From positions 196,419 through 260,418 of the forward strand of contig CAJUHH010000003.1 of the NCBI GenBank assembly GCA_910585965.1: DNA of 64,000 nucleotides, given 5' to 3'. The translations under genes and the position numbers were made by a program. Of this stretch, positions 49,150-58,892 are shown in pieces. The stretch is from an uncultured Lachnospiraceae bacterium. Lineage in GTDB: Bacteria; Bacillota; Clostridia; Lachnospirales; Lachnospiraceae. The first letter of the stretch is position 1, and every line of letters starts with the position of its first letter. Below the pieces are notes generated by a model that was not told the origin of the DNA, did no database searches, and worked only from the letters and a program-made list of their open reading frames with translations.

Positions 49150-50403
49150 TTACGGGCAGGCAATTTTTCCTGCCACCGCGCTTGCTGCAGCTACCGCCGG
49201 ACTCGCCAGATAAATCTCCGATTTCACATGTCCCATCCGTCCCACAAAGTTTCGGTTCGTCGTGGATACACAGCGTTCCCCTTCCGCCAGAATCCCCATA
49301 TAGCCGCCGAGGCACGGGCCGCATGTTGGCGTGCTCACCACCGCGCCCGCCTCAATAAAAGTCTTCAAAAGCCCCTCTTCCATGGCCTGCATATAAATGG
49401 CCTGGGTAGCAGGGATCACGATGCAGCGTATGCCTTTTGCCACATGTTTTCCAGAAAGCACCTTTGCTGCAATACGCAGGTCATCCAGCCGTCCGTTCGT
49501 GCAGGAACCGATGACCACCTGGTCTATTTTGATATCTTCGCCTATTTCATCCACCGTTTTCGTGTTCTCAGGAAGATGGGGGAACGCTACGGTAGGACGA
49601 AGCGCACCCAAATCGATCGTATATTCCTCGTCATATACCGCATCCGCATCCGCTTCATACACCGTATATTCTTTTTGGGAATGCTCCTTCATATAGGCGA
49701 TTGCCGTATCATCCACCGGGAAAATCCCGTTCTTCCCTCCCGCCTCTATCGCCATATTCGCAATCGTAAAGCGGTCGTCCATCGTCAGGTTCCGAATTCC
49801 TTCTCCCACGAATTCCATAGACTTATATAAAGCCCCGTCCACGCCGATCATACCGATAATATGCAGGATAATATCCTTTCCGCTTACCCATGGGGCAGGT
49901 TTTCCCACTAAATGGAATTTGATCGCCCCAGGCACCTTAAACCATGCCTTGCCTGTCGCCATGCCGGCCGCCATATCCGTGCTTCCTACCCCTGTGGAAA
50001 AAGCGCCCAAAGCGCCGTAAGTACATGTATGGGAATCGGCTCCGATAATCACATCCCCCGCCACGGTAAGACCTTTTTCCGGAAGCAGCGCATGCTCGAT
50101 CCCCATCTCCCCTACTTCGAAATAATTCGTAATCTCATTACGGTATGCGAACTCCCTGACACATTTGCAATGCTCCGCAGATTTAATATCTTTGTTCGGT
50201 ACAAAGTGATCCGGCACAAGGGCGATCTTATCTTTGTCAAAAACGCCCTCCACGTTCATTTTTTCCATTTCTTTAATGGCAACCGGGCTGGTAATATCAT
50301 TTCCCAATACCAGATCCAGATCCGCTTCAATGAGCTGGCCCGCCTCTACTTTTTCCAGCCCCGCATGGGCTGCCAATATTTTCTGAGTCATCGTCATTCC
50401 CAT
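49150..50403 (-). CDS. leuC: 3-isopropylmalate dehydratase large subunit
   Basis: 417 aa, the shorter LeuC/homoaconitase type. Opening MTMTQKILAAHAGLEKVEAG. The [4Fe-4S] Cys are visible in VIGSCTNGRLDDLRIA and VSTPTCGPCLGGYMGIL; DSHTCTYGALGAFSTGVGSTD carries active-site residues. ATG at 50403 after GGGAGGGAAAG. It lies only 15 nt past the HD-GYP regulator, so it may share the transcript of the kinase cassette. Confidence 0.95.
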   Translation of the reverse strand: MGMTMTQKILAAHAGLEKVEAGQLIEADLDLVLGNDITSPVAIKEMEKMNVEGVFDKDKIALVPDHFVPNKDIKSAEHCKCVREFAYRNEITNYFEVGEMGIEHALLPEKGLTVAGDVIIGADSHTCTYGALGAFSTGVGSTDMAAGMATGKAWFKVPGAIKFHLVGKPAPWVSGKDIILHIIGMIGVDGALYKSMEFVGEGIRNLTMDDRFTIANMAIEAGGKNGIFPVDDTAIAYMKEHSQKEYTVYEADADAVYDEEYTIDLGALRPTVAFPHLPENTKTVDEIGEDIKIDQVVIGSCTNGRLDDLRIAAKVLSGKHVAKGIRCIVIPATQAIYMQAMEEGLLKTFIEAGAVVSTPTCGPCLGGYMGILAEGERCVSTTNRNFVGRMGHVKSEIYLASPAVAAASAVAGKIACP

Positions 50404-50418
50404 TTTTCTTTCCCTCCC

Positions 50419-51525
50419 TTATTCTTTGTCCGCTTTCGTTGGTATATCCCCCGCCAGGCTCTCAAACTTGTCCCTCGCCTTGCAAAAGCAGCGCATCAGC
50501 TTCGGGGAAAAAGTGCCGCACTCCCCGTTTACAATCATTTCAAACGCCTTATCCTTCGGAATCGCGTCTTTATATACCCTTTCGTTTACTAAAGCATCAT
50601 AAACATCTGCCACGGAAACAAGCTGGGCGGAAATTGGTATTTCATCCTCCTTTAATCCGTCAGGATATCCCCTCCCGTCAAATCTTTCGTGATGGTAACG
50701 GCTGATTTCATAGCCGATCTTTGCATATTCCTCATCCCATACACCCTCGATGCTGCTGACAATCTCGCATCCTCTGATCGTATGCGCTTTCATGCATTCA
50801 AACTCTTCCTTCGTGAACTTCCCGGGCTTTAAAAGGATACTGTCCGGTATAGCGATCTTTCCCAAGTCATGCAGCGCGCTGGCCGATACGATAATGTCGA
50901 TCTTTTCCGGCGTCAATCCATACTCGGGATATTCCTTCGCGATCTCTTCCGCCATAATCTTCGTATATCCCTTGACACGCTTTACATGCTCGCCGCTTTC
51001 CAGATTTCTGTGTTCGACTACCGTACCAAGAATATCGATAATATTATTGTTACTCTGCTTCAGCCGCTCCGCCTGTACCTTCAGCAGCTTATACTGTTCG
51101 CGCAAAGTTTCCGTCTGCTCCGCTACTTTCTGTTCCAGTTCCCTCTGGTACTGGAACAGGCTTACCACATTTTCCACCCTCTTCCTTACAAGAGCGTTAT
51201 CAAAAGGTTTATGGATAAAATCGGAAACTCCGTAGTCAAAACAATCCTGTTCGACTTTAATGGAAGATTCCCCGCTGATAACCAGAACAGGGATTTTATC
51301 AATCCACATTTTCTCTTTCATTGCCTTCAGAACTTCGAAACCGTCCATTTCCGGCATGATCAGATCCAGCAAAACAACCGCGATCTCCTGGTTCCGGTCC
51401 TCCATATATTCTAAAGCCTGTTTCCCGTTTTCTGCCATAATGACATCATATTCATCCTTTAGGATCTCAGCCAGCAATTCACGGTTGATTTCCATATCAT
51501 CTACCACAAGTACTATATTGCGCAT
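50419..51525 (-). CDS. Response regulator with HD-GYP domain (c-di-GMP phosphodiesterase-type)
   Basis: 368 aa. Receiver domain 1-120 with VDDMEINRELLAEI (acidic pair), VVLLDLIMPEMDG (phospho-Asp ~54) and a Lys in IHKPFDN. A coiled-coil linker (~125-165) leads to the HD-GYP domain: EHRNLESGEHVKRV, SALHDLGKIAIPD (HD pair near 218), HHERFDGRGYPDGL (GYP motif, ~278) and ADVYDALVNERVY. HD-GYP proteins hydrolyse cyclic di-GMP. It follows the second hybrid kinase by 35 nt and probably receives phosphate from one or both kinases. Confidence 0.92.
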   Translation of the reverse strand: MRNIVLVVDDMEINRELLAEILKDEYDVIMAENGKQALEYMEDRNQEIAVVLLDLIMPEMDGFEVLKAMKEKMWIDKIPVLVISGESSIKVEQDCFDYGVSDFIHKPFDNALVRKRVENVVSLFQYQRELEQKVAEQTETLREQYKLLKVQAERLKQSNNNIIDILGTVVEHRNLESGEHVKRVKGYTKIMAEEIAKEYPEYGLTPEKIDIIVSASALHDLGKIAIPDSILLKPGKFTKEEFECMKAHTIRGCEIVSSIEGVWDEEYAKIGYEISRYHHERFDGRGYPDGLKEDEIPISAQLVSVADVYDALVNERVYKDAIPKDKAFEMIVNGECGTFSPKLMRCFCKARDKFESLAGDIPTKADKE

Positions 51526-51560
51526 ATTCTCTCCTTTTTGTTATGTATTGATTCTTTTCC

Positions 51561-54473
51561 TTAAACCAGTTGGAATATTGTAGTTTTCAAAAGATCCATG
51601 TTCACCGGTTTTGACATATGGGCGTTCATGCCTGCTTCCATGGCTTTCTTTACATCCTCTGCAAAAGCATTCGCCGTCATAGCGGCAATCGGTATCGTCT
51701 GAGCCTCCGGATGCGGGCATTTCCGGATTCTCCTTGCCGCTTCATAACCGTCCAGCACCGGCATCTGGATATCCATCAAAACCATATGATAATAGCCTTT
51801 TTCAGAATTTTCAAACATCTCTGCCGCAATCTGCCCGTTTTCTGCAATATCGCAGTCCGCGCCTTCCGTTTTTAAAAGCTCCGATATAATCTCCGCATTG
51901 ATGGTATTGTCCTCGGCCACAAGGAATTTCATTCCCGACAGCGACCTGCTGTCTCCTGCATGGTTTTTTTCCTCTTTCCGATCATAAATTTCTCCGCTTC
52001 CAAGCTGTTCGATAACCTGGCGGAAATTAGATATAAAGAAAGGCTTCTGCAGAAAAGCATTGATCCCGACTCCTCTTGCCTCTTCTTCCACTTCGCTCCA
52101 ATCATACTCCGTGAGAATAAAAATCGGTATATGGCTTCCTATTTTTTCACGAATGCGCCTTGCCGTTTCAATACCGTCTATTTCCCCCATCTTCCATGCC
52201 AGCAGAATCAGATTATACCCATTCCTCTGCTTTTGCTTTTTCTCAATCATATCGAGAGCCGCATATCCGTTCAGGGCATACTGCACATATACGCTTGTTC
52301 CTGCCATGAGATTCTGGATGTTCACGCATACCTCTTCATTTCCGTCCACCACCAGCATACTGTATATGCCATGCTTTTTCCAGAAATCCCCGCCTTCCGG
52401 CTGTCTCGATATTTTTAGTTCCAAATCAACGGTAAAGGTACTTCCTGCTCCCTGGGCGCTTTCCACAAAAATCGTACCGCCCATCAGATCCACAAGGTTT
52501 TTCGTAATTGCCAGTCCGAGTCCCGTCCCCTGAATCCCGCTGTCCGTCGTATTCGCTTCCCTTGTAAATGGTTCGAATACTGTTTCCATGAATTCTTTGC
52601 CCATGCCATTCCCGGTATCTTTTACCTCAAACCGAAGTCTGGCATAATTCTGGGTCACTTGCTCCATATTGTAGATATGCAGCTCTACCTCGCCGCCTTT
52701 CGGCGTATACTGGACTGCATTCGTCAACAGGTTCATCAGAATCTGGCTGATGCGCACTTTATCGCCGATAAACAACTCCTGGTATAATCCATAGGTATGA
52801 ATTGTAAACTTCTGTTTTTTCGCCCTGGCCTGGGGCAGCATTACCGTATTCAGTTCTTCTAGCATCACTGCGAAATTGAACTCTGACAAATGTAAGGAAG
52901 TCTTTCCGCTCTCGATCTTCCCCATATCCAGCACATTATTGATCAGCCCGAGCAAATGGTTGCTGGCAATCATAATTTTCTGCGTATACTCCCTTACCCG
53001 GTCCGGATATTCCGCTTCCCTTTCCAAAAGCGTCGTAAAGCCGATTACTGCATTCATGGGAGTCCGCATATCGTGTGACATATTGGCAAGAAAGTTGCTC
53101 TTCACCTTATTCGCTCCCTGCGCGATATCCAATGCCTGCTGCAGCTGCTGGTTCGCCTGGCGCTCTTTCGTCCTGTCCGAAAGAACCCAAATAAATTTAT
53201 CCTTACCTTCGATCGATGTATAATGTATTGTCTGGTGATACCAATGCTGTTTCCCTGTCCGCAAATGAATGAACTCGCCGTCTCCCTGCCAGCTCTCCCC
53301 CATCGCTATATTCCTGAGTACATCCTTGGAAGCGATTACCGTCTTATCTACAATAGCGGCATTCAAAACCCGTAAATCTCTTTTAACCTCCTCTACCCCA
53401 ATGCCTAAAAGCCTGTCAATATTCGGGCTGACATATTCCACCAGGAAATCATCGGCAGAAAACATGACAAAAATATCATCCACATTGCTTGTCAACATAC
53501 CAAATAATTTTTCTCTGTACCTGATTTCCACGTCTTTGCTTTGAACCGCCTTTTTCCGGCGATAAACCAAATAAAACAATTCCGTAGTACATATAATGAC
53601 AAAAAAGACCATGAAAATAATGCTTGTAACCGACTGCACATGGTCCATACTGGCATTCACCACATATTCCGGCACGATCCACAGCGTCAGCCAATCCTGG
53701 AACCCAATCGGCTGGTACACCATATAATAATCGGTATCCATCATCTCGAAACGTATCACGTCCGATTTTCCTTCCGCCAGATCGTTGCTGATCTGTTCCG
53801 CGCTGCTGTCAATGAATCTCGCATTATTGATCAAATACTTCAGGAAATTGCTCGGCTGGTTTTTCCCGTCATGGGTAGTAAATAATATTCTTCCATCCGG
53901 CCGAAGCACATAATAGGACGATTGCTGGTCGAACACATTAATATTCAGCGTCCTTTTCAAATCCATGCTGTTATAGCCGACCGCTATCGCGGAATATTCC
54001 AGGTCGCGGTACATTGCCTTCTGCACCGGGATTGCAAATATCGTTAATAGGGAGCCGTCCGACAACTCGCCCTCCACTACGATCTTTTCCTCGTTTTTGA
54101 TCAGCATCTCCAACTGCGGCCCAAGGTCAAGAAATCCCTCCCCGCCAAGAAACGAACGGTAGCTGCCATTCTCTCCGATAAAGTAAAAATCGGTAAAATT
54201 CCAATTATCCTTGCCGTTTCTTAAAAATTCCCTCAGCTTTCCTTCCGACTCATTCGCCGTATGCCCGATATGATATTTCCAGTCATCCAGCATATTCCAA
54301 TTGTTCGAAACAAGAACCTTAAAGGACGCATTGATCTGAGTATAAATCTCCTCCAGATGGCTGGCGCTTTCCGCAACAATGCTTTCATGAATAAAATTTA
54401 CGCAATAAATCCCCGATAACAATACAAGCACAGCGATAACCAGGGCGATCAGCTTTCTTCCTTTTTTCAGCAC
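51561..54473 (-). CDS. Hybrid sensor histidine kinase with two receivers, first one degenerate
   Basis: 970 aa starting with GTG at 54473, six nt after AAAGGAGG; an upstream in-frame TTG (54509) has no ribosome site. Membrane helices at about 8-28 and 284-304 enclose a Cache-like sensor domain. A PAS domain (~325-435) precedes HisKA (NFLANMSHDMRTPMNAVIGF, His ~467) and the ATPase domain (MNLLTNAVQYTP, DTGNGMGKEF, GTGLGLAITKNLVDLM). The first receiver (~705-820) has LLAWKMGEIDG: Ala (GCA codon at 52197-52199) replaces the phospho-Asp. The second receiver (~850-970) is intact (VLMDIQMPVLDG, Asp ~901). The degenerate domain may be regulatory. Confidence 0.9.
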   Translation of the reverse strand: MLKKGRKLIALVIAVLVLLSGIYCVNFIHESIVAESASHLEEIYTQINASFKVLVSNNWNMLDDWKYHIGHTANESEGKLREFLRNGKDNWNFTDFYFIGENGSYRSFLGGEGFLDLGPQLEMLIKNEEKIVVEGELSDGSLLTIFAIPVQKAMYRDLEYSAIAVGYNSMDLKRTLNINVFDQQSSYYVLRPDGRILFTTHDGKNQPSNFLKYLINNARFIDSSAEQISNDLAEGKSDVIRFEMMDTDYYMVYQPIGFQDWLTLWIVPEYVVNASMDHVQSVTSIIFMVFFVIICTTELFYLVYRRKKAVQSKDVEIRYREKLFGMLTSNVDDIFVMFSADDFLVEYVSPNIDRLLGIGVEEVKRDLRVLNAAIVDKTVIASKDVLRNIAMGESWQGDGEFIHLRTGKQHWYHQTIHYTSIEGKDKFIWVLSDRTKERQANQQLQQALDIAQGANKVKSNFLANMSHDMRTPMNAVIGFTTLLEREAEYPDRVREYTQKIMIASNHLLGLINNVLDMGKIESGKTSLHLSEFNFAVMLEELNTVMLPQARAKKQKFTIHTYGLYQELFIGDKVRISQILMNLLTNAVQYTPKGGEVELHIYNMEQVTQNYARLRFEVKDTGNGMGKEFMETVFEPFTREANTTDSGIQGTGLGLAITKNLVDLMGGTIFVESAQGAGSTFTVDLELKISRQPEGGDFWKKHGIYSMLVVDGNEEVCVNIQNLMAGTSVYVQYALNGYAALDMIEKKQKQRNGYNLILLAWKMGEIDGIETARRIREKIGSHIPIFILTEYDWSEVEEEARGVGINAFLQKPFFISNFRQVIEQLGSGEIYDRKEEKNHAGDSRSLSGMKFLVAEDNTINAEIISELLKTEGADCDIAENGQIAAEMFENSEKGYYHMVLMDIQMPVLDGYEAARRIRKCPHPEAQTIPIAAMTANAFAEDVKKAMEAGMNAHMSKPVNMDLLKTTIFQLV

Positions 54474-54513
54474 GATAAGCCTCCTTTCCTCCTGCCGCGC
54501 TTTCTCCAAGAAA

Positions 54514-54541
54514 GCCGGTTCCTTTTCAGGGGAACCGGCCT
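54514..54541 (-). terminator. Hairpin between the two hybrid kinase genes
   Basis: Arms GCCGGTTCC (54514-54522) and GGAACCGGC (54531-54539) form a 9-bp stem, 8-nt loop; on the minus strand it is followed by TTTCTT. It lies 23 nt past the stop of the upstream kinase. The T tract is weak, so partial termination is likely. Confidence 0.5.
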
Positions 54542-54562
54542 TAAACTACCTATCAACCAGTA

Positions 54563-57109
54563 TTATGCTTCCAGATATTTCTGCAAATGCTGTATTAAAT
54601 TATTTATGTCGATCGGTTTCGCTATATGCGCATTCATGCCGCATTCCAGGCAATGCTGGATATCCTCTGCAAAAGCGTCCGCAGTCATCGCCAGGATCGG
54701 CAGGCCGGCATCCGCACGATCCAAAGCACGGATCGCCTTCGATGCTCCGTATCCGTCCAATATGGGCATACGTATATCCATCAGAATCACATCATAATAT
54801 CCAATCTCCGACTGTTCAAACTTCTCGATACATTCCTGTCCGTTTTCTGCCCATTCTACCTTAAAGCCGGCGCTCGACAATATTTCGTTGGCGATCTCCC
54901 AGTTCAAGTCATTGTCTTCTGCCAGCAGAATCCGCTTTCCGGTAAAATCTACCTGTTTTGCTTTCTCAATCTCCGCTTCTTTCTCCTCTTCCTCCGCATA
55001 ATGTTTCAGTCCCAGGTATAAATTGGATTTAAACAAAGGTTTTGCTATGAAGCCATGCGCTCCCGCAGCCCTCGCCTCATCCTCAATATCAGCCCAGTCG
55101 TAAGCGGAAATGATCAGAATCAGCACCTCGTCCCCTACCCGTTTCCTGATTTCCCTGGTCGTCGTCACACCATCCATCTCCGGCATTTTCCAGTCCAGCA
55201 AAACGATATCGTAGTCTCTTTGTTCGCTATGGCATTTTTCCACCATTTCAATCGCCGTCCGTCCGTTCGTCGCCCATTCTGCCTGTACTCCGATCTCTTC
55301 CAATACGGAAACCGCGCCATGGCAAAGGTCTTCATTATTATCCACTACCAACATGCGCCATGCTGGCAGACGCATTTCTTCCTCCGGCACCGTCGCTTTT
55401 TCCAGATCCAGCACAATGTGGAATTCGCTTCCTTTTCCCTTTTCGCTTCTTAATTCTATCGTACCATGCATTGCGTCCACGATATACTTCGTAATCGCCA
55501 TTCCAAGTCCGGTGCCTTCCGTTTTCTGCACCCGGGTGGAATCTTCCCTGGAAAAAGTTTCAAAAATCTTTTCCTGGAATTCCGGCGACATTCCCATTCC
55601 ATTGTCCTTTACGCGGAAATGGCATCTTACATGGTTTTCATCCCCGGCAATCTGCTCCTGGGATAAGTATATTTTAATATTGCCTTCCGCAGGCGTGAAT
55701 TTCATCGCATTGGACAGCAGATTGATCAATATTTGATTCAGCCTTATGCTGTCGCAATACACGTCTTCCGCTATAATATTCCGAATAAAAATATCAAAAT
55801 GCTGGTTTTTCTCCTTAATCTGCGGACGCACGATATTTACAATGCTTGCCATAGTATCCCGCAGCGAAATCAATTCCATGTTAATTGACAGTTTCCCATT
55901 TTCTATTTTTGACATATCAAGAACATCGTTAATCAAACCAAGCAAATGCTTGCTGGACAATGTGATCTTTTTCAAACAATCCTTTACACGGGCGTTATCG
56001 TCAATATTCGTCAATGCGATCGCAGTCATTCCGACAATCCCATTCATGGGCGTACGGATATCATGGCTCATATTGGAAAGGAATTCGCTCTTTGCCTTAT
56101 TTGCCCGGACAGCCTCTTCTTTCGCCTCATTCAACAGCCTCATCTGCTGCTGCGATCCCCTATAATATAAAATAAATATAATCAATACAAGCACCAGTAT
56201 AAAGCTACAGCCCATCAGCATCGTATTGGCCCGCTCATTCCCCAGTTTGGCAATGGCATCGTCCAGCGTTCCATAAGGCATGACATTGATCAGATACCAT
56301 TCACATTCGGCCAAGGGGGCACAATAGAGATTCCTGCTGGTTCCCTCTATGATTACCAACGAGGAATAATCCTCTCCCGCCGCCATGGCATTTTTTAATT
56401 CCTGGATATATTTTTCCGCATCTTTCCCATTGTTTTCAGCGATCATTTCCCCCATACGGGTGAAATAATTTTCCCTATATGCATTCCCATTCCTGACGAT
56501 ATAGCTTCCATCTTTCCGTATGATATGGGAATAGATCAGGGAACCGTCCCCTTCCAGCACCATCTCCCTGTTCAGAGTATCCATTCCGATCCCGGCTACC
56601 AGACAGGTGCTTTTTTCCCCCGATTTCATATCGTATTCCGCATCCACCGCCAGTAAAAGCACTTTTTCCTCTTCTTTATCCAAGGCGCTGGAAACATGCA
56701 TCTGTTTATCATTCAGCACTCTCATGAATTCCTCTTCGTCGATGATTTCCACCGGCTCGCCGTAAATCACTTCGCACTCGCCGTTTTCATCATAAAAAGC
56801 CAGATATGTAAAATTACGCACGCTTGCATTTAAGGCAAGGTCATCCATGAGTTCCTCGCTATAGCCATCCTCCCCCTGTGGAGTACGCTGAATAATGCCT
56901 TCTACCTGGGACAGTCTCAAATCTACGATCGCTTTAAACTTTTGCTGTATCTGGCTGTTCATCTCTGACATATAGATCGTGCCGATCTCATTGATCGCCG
57001 CCTTGCTTTTGCTCGTCATGGAAACAGATATCCAGATAAATACGGCAATGCTAAGAATAATTAAACAGCTGAAACTAATCCATAGAAATTTTCTGGTCCT
57101 GATAAACAC
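54563..57109 (-). CDS. Hybrid sensor histidine kinase with two intact receivers
   Basis: 848 aa starting with GTG at 57109 after AAAGGAGAGAG. Helices at ~8-30 and ~299-317 enclose a Cache-like sensor domain. There is no PAS domain; HisKA follows directly (EFLSNMSHDIRTPMNGIVGM, His ~349), then the ATPase domain (INLLSNAMKFTP, DNGMGMSPEF, GTGLGMAITKYIVDAM). Two receivers: Asp ~639 (IVLLDWKMPEMDG) and Asp ~778 (ILMDIRMPILDG). Similar layout to the next kinase, so the two are probably paralogues from a duplication. A consensus promoter lies at 57188-57216. Confidence 0.92.
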   Translation of the reverse strand: MFIRTRKFLWISFSCLIILSIAVFIWISVSMTSKSKAAINEIGTIYMSEMNSQIQQKFKAIVDLRLSQVEGIIQRTPQGEDGYSEELMDDLALNASVRNFTYLAFYDENGECEVIYGEPVEIIDEEEFMRVLNDKQMHVSSALDKEEEKVLLLAVDAEYDMKSGEKSTCLVAGIGMDTLNREMVLEGDGSLIYSHIIRKDGSYIVRNGNAYRENYFTRMGEMIAENNGKDAEKYIQELKNAMAAGEDYSSLVIIEGTSRNLYCAPLAECEWYLINVMPYGTLDDAIAKLGNERANTMLMGCSFILVLVLIIFILYYRGSQQQMRLLNEAKEEAVRANKAKSEFLSNMSHDIRTPMNGIVGMTAIALTNIDDNARVKDCLKKITLSSKHLLGLINDVLDMSKIENGKLSINMELISLRDTMASIVNIVRPQIKEKNQHFDIFIRNIIAEDVYCDSIRLNQILINLLSNAMKFTPAEGNIKIYLSQEQIAGDENHVRCHFRVKDNGMGMSPEFQEKIFETFSREDSTRVQKTEGTGLGMAITKYIVDAMHGTIELRSEKGKGSEFHIVLDLEKATVPEEEMRLPAWRMLVVDNNEDLCHGAVSVLEEIGVQAEWATNGRTAIEMVEKCHSEQRDYDIVLLDWKMPEMDGVTTTREIRKRVGDEVLILIISAYDWADIEDEARAAGAHGFIAKPLFKSNLYLGLKHYAEEEEKEAEIEKAKQVDFTGKRILLAEDNDLNWEIANEILSSAGFKVEWAENGQECIEKFEQSEIGYYDVILMDIRMPILDGYGASKAIRALDRADAGLPILAMTADAFAEDIQHCLECGMNAHIAKPIDINNLIQHLQKYLEA

Positions 57110-57187
57110 GTATCTCTCTCCTTTTTGCTAATTGCTTTTGTAAATCCCTTTGAATATATTTAATTCCATATTAAAGCCGCTATTTAT

Positions 57188-57216
57188 ATATTATCTTGCA
57201 TGAAAAAAAAAGTCAA
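57188..57216 (-). promoter_or_regulatory. Sigma-A promoter of the kinase-leuCD unit
   Basis: Minus strand: -35 TTGACT (57211-57216), 17-nt spacer, -10 TAATAT (57188-57193). It begins right after the ilvC terminator and lies about 80 nt before the first kinase GTG. Confidence 0.78.
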
Positions 57217-57224
57217 TGAAATGT

Positions 57225-57262
57225 AAAAAAAACATTGCGCCCGAAAACGCAATGTTTTTTTA
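57225..57262. terminator. Strong terminator after ilvC
   Basis: Stem ACATTGCG (57232-57239) / CGCAATGT (57248-57255), 8-nt loop, flanked by A and T runs on both sides, so it can work in either direction. It lies just past the ilvC stop at 57270 and ends the metH-ilv transcript. Confidence 0.93.
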
Positions 57263-57269
57263 CAATCGA

Positions 57270-58289
57270 CTAATTATTGATCAATTTTTCGTTCTCATTG
57301 TTCCAGCTATACAGCTTTCTGATGTCTTTGCCGATCGTCTCGGAAGGGTGTTCTGCTGCCAGTTTCCTCATGGCTTTGAAATGAGCCTGCCCGCCCGCCG
57401 GGGACATATCCAGAAGAAAATCTTTTGCGAAACTGCCGTCCTGGATATCGGACAATATTTTCTTCATCGTTTTTTTCGTTTCCTCCGTAATGATCTTCGG
57501 ACCCGTAATATAATCCCCATATTCCGCCGTATTGGAAATGGAATATCTCATGCCTTCAAAGCCCGACTGGTAAATAAGGTCAACAATCAATTTCATTTCA
57601 TGGATACATTCAAAATATGCGTTTCTCGCGTCGTATCCAGCCTCTACCAATGTTTCAAACCCGGCCTGCATCAGTGCGCATACGCCGCCGCACAAAACAG
57701 CCTGCTCTCCAAAGAGATCCGTTTCTGTTTCTGTCCGGAACGTTGTTTCCAATACGCCGGCCCTTGCCCCGCCGATAGCCAAAGCATATGCCAAAGCCAT
57801 ATCGAGCGCTTTCCCCGTGGCATCCTGATGAACGGCAACAAGGCAAGGAACGCCTTTTCCAGCCTGGTATTCGCTTCTTACCGTATGGCCCGGCCCCTTC
57901 GGCGCGATCATCGTCACATCCACGTCCGCAGGAGGAACGATCTGACCGAAATGAATATTAAATCCATGGGCAAACATCAGCATATTCCCCGGCTCCAGAT
58001 TCGGCTCAACGGATTCTTTGTACATCTTTGCCTGAAGTTCATCATTGATCAATATCATAATAATATCCGCTTTTTTTGCCGCTTCCGCTGCCGTATATAC
58101 TTCAAATCCCTGAGCCTGCGCCTTCGCCCATGATTTGGATCCTTCATAAAGCCCGATAATCACATGGCATCCCGACTCTTTCGCATTGAGCGCATGCGCG
58201 TGTCCCTGGCTTCCGTAACCGATCACGGCAATCGTCTTCCCGTCCAGCATCGCAAGATTGCAATCTTCCTGATAATAGATATTCGCCAT
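57270..58289 (-). CDS. ilvC: Ketol-acid reductoisomerase
   Basis: 339 aa from ATG at 58289, eight nt after GGAGG; an ATG at 58304 is also in frame. Class I enzyme. NADPH-binding motif AVIGYGSQGHAHALNAKESG, then VTMIAPKGPGHTVRSEY and LVAVHQDATGKALDMALAYA. The C-terminal domain has DLFGEQAVLCGGVCALMQAG and YECIHEMK-type metal residues (YFECIHEMKLIVDLIY). It converts acetolactate to dihydroxy-isovalerate in valine and isoleucine synthesis. Last of the metH-ilv unit. Confidence 0.96.
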   Translation of the reverse strand: MANIYYQEDCNLAMLDGKTIAVIGYGSQGHAHALNAKESGCHVIIGLYEGSKSWAKAQAQGFEVYTAAEAAKKADIIMILINDELQAKMYKESVEPNLEPGNMLMFAHGFNIHFGQIVPPADVDVTMIAPKGPGHTVRSEYQAGKGVPCLVAVHQDATGKALDMALAYALAIGGARAGVLETTFRTETETDLFGEQAVLCGGVCALMQAGFETLVEAGYDARNAYFECIHEMKLIVDLIYQSGFEGMRYSISNTAEYGDYITGPKIITEETKKTMKKILSDIQDGSFAKDFLLDMSPAGGQAHFKAMRKLAAEHPSETIGKDIRKLYSWNNENEKLINN

Positions 58290-58332
58290 TTCCTCTTCCT
58301 CCATATTCCTTTTTTCGTTTTTCTCTTTTATC

Positions 58333-58836
58333 CTAATCTTCCAGATAAGTTACGTTGCCGATCCCTCTTCCAAGGCCGGTAATACCCGTCCTTGCCAGCT
58401 CCAATATTTCATAACCTTCCAGCAGACTGATAAACGCTTCTATTTTCGACTGTGTTCCTGTCAGTTCCACAGTCAGGCTCTCCGGCGCAACATCAATAAT
58501 CTTGGCCCGGAAAATATCCGCCACCGAAATCACCGACTGCCTTTCCTTCGCCGCCGCCCTTACTTTAATCAGCACCAGTTCCCTGAATACACTGTCTTCC
58601 GGCTCCAGAACCTTGATATTCCTCACATCTACGAGCTTCGCCACCTGTTTTTCGATCTGGTCGAGAATCTCGTCATCCCCGGATGCCACGATCGTAATCC
58701 TCGTGTATCTCGGATCCGCCGTCCCTCCCGCCGTAATGCTTTCAATATTATAACCGCGCCTGGAAAAAAGGCCCGATATCCTGCTCAATACACCCGATGT
58801 ATTATCCACTAAAAGCTGAAATACCTTTTTATGCAT
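58333..58836 (-). CDS. ilvN: Acetolactate synthase small (regulatory) subunit
   Basis: 167 aa from ATG at 58836 (CGGAGG six nt upstream). N-terminal ACT domain VFQLLVDNTSGVLSRISGLFSRRGYNIES and the typical SITAGGTADPRYTRITIVASGDD; the second half is the IlvN C-terminal domain (IDVAPESLTVELTGTQSKIEAF). It binds IlvB and confers valine feedback control. It lies 43 nt before ilvC and 56 nt after a second, diverged ilvN-like gene. Confidence 0.93.
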   Translation of the reverse strand: MHKKVFQLLVDNTSGVLSRISGLFSRRGYNIESITAGGTADPRYTRITIVASGDDEILDQIEKQVAKLVDVRNIKVLEPEDSVFRELVLIKVRAAAKERQSVISVADIFRAKIIDVAPESLTVELTGTQSKIEAFISLLEGYEILELARTGITGLGRGIGNVTYLED

Positions 58837-58892
58837 ACGTATCCTCCGTTCATTCTTTCCCACATCCGACCACTATTTTATCAAGCGGTGCT

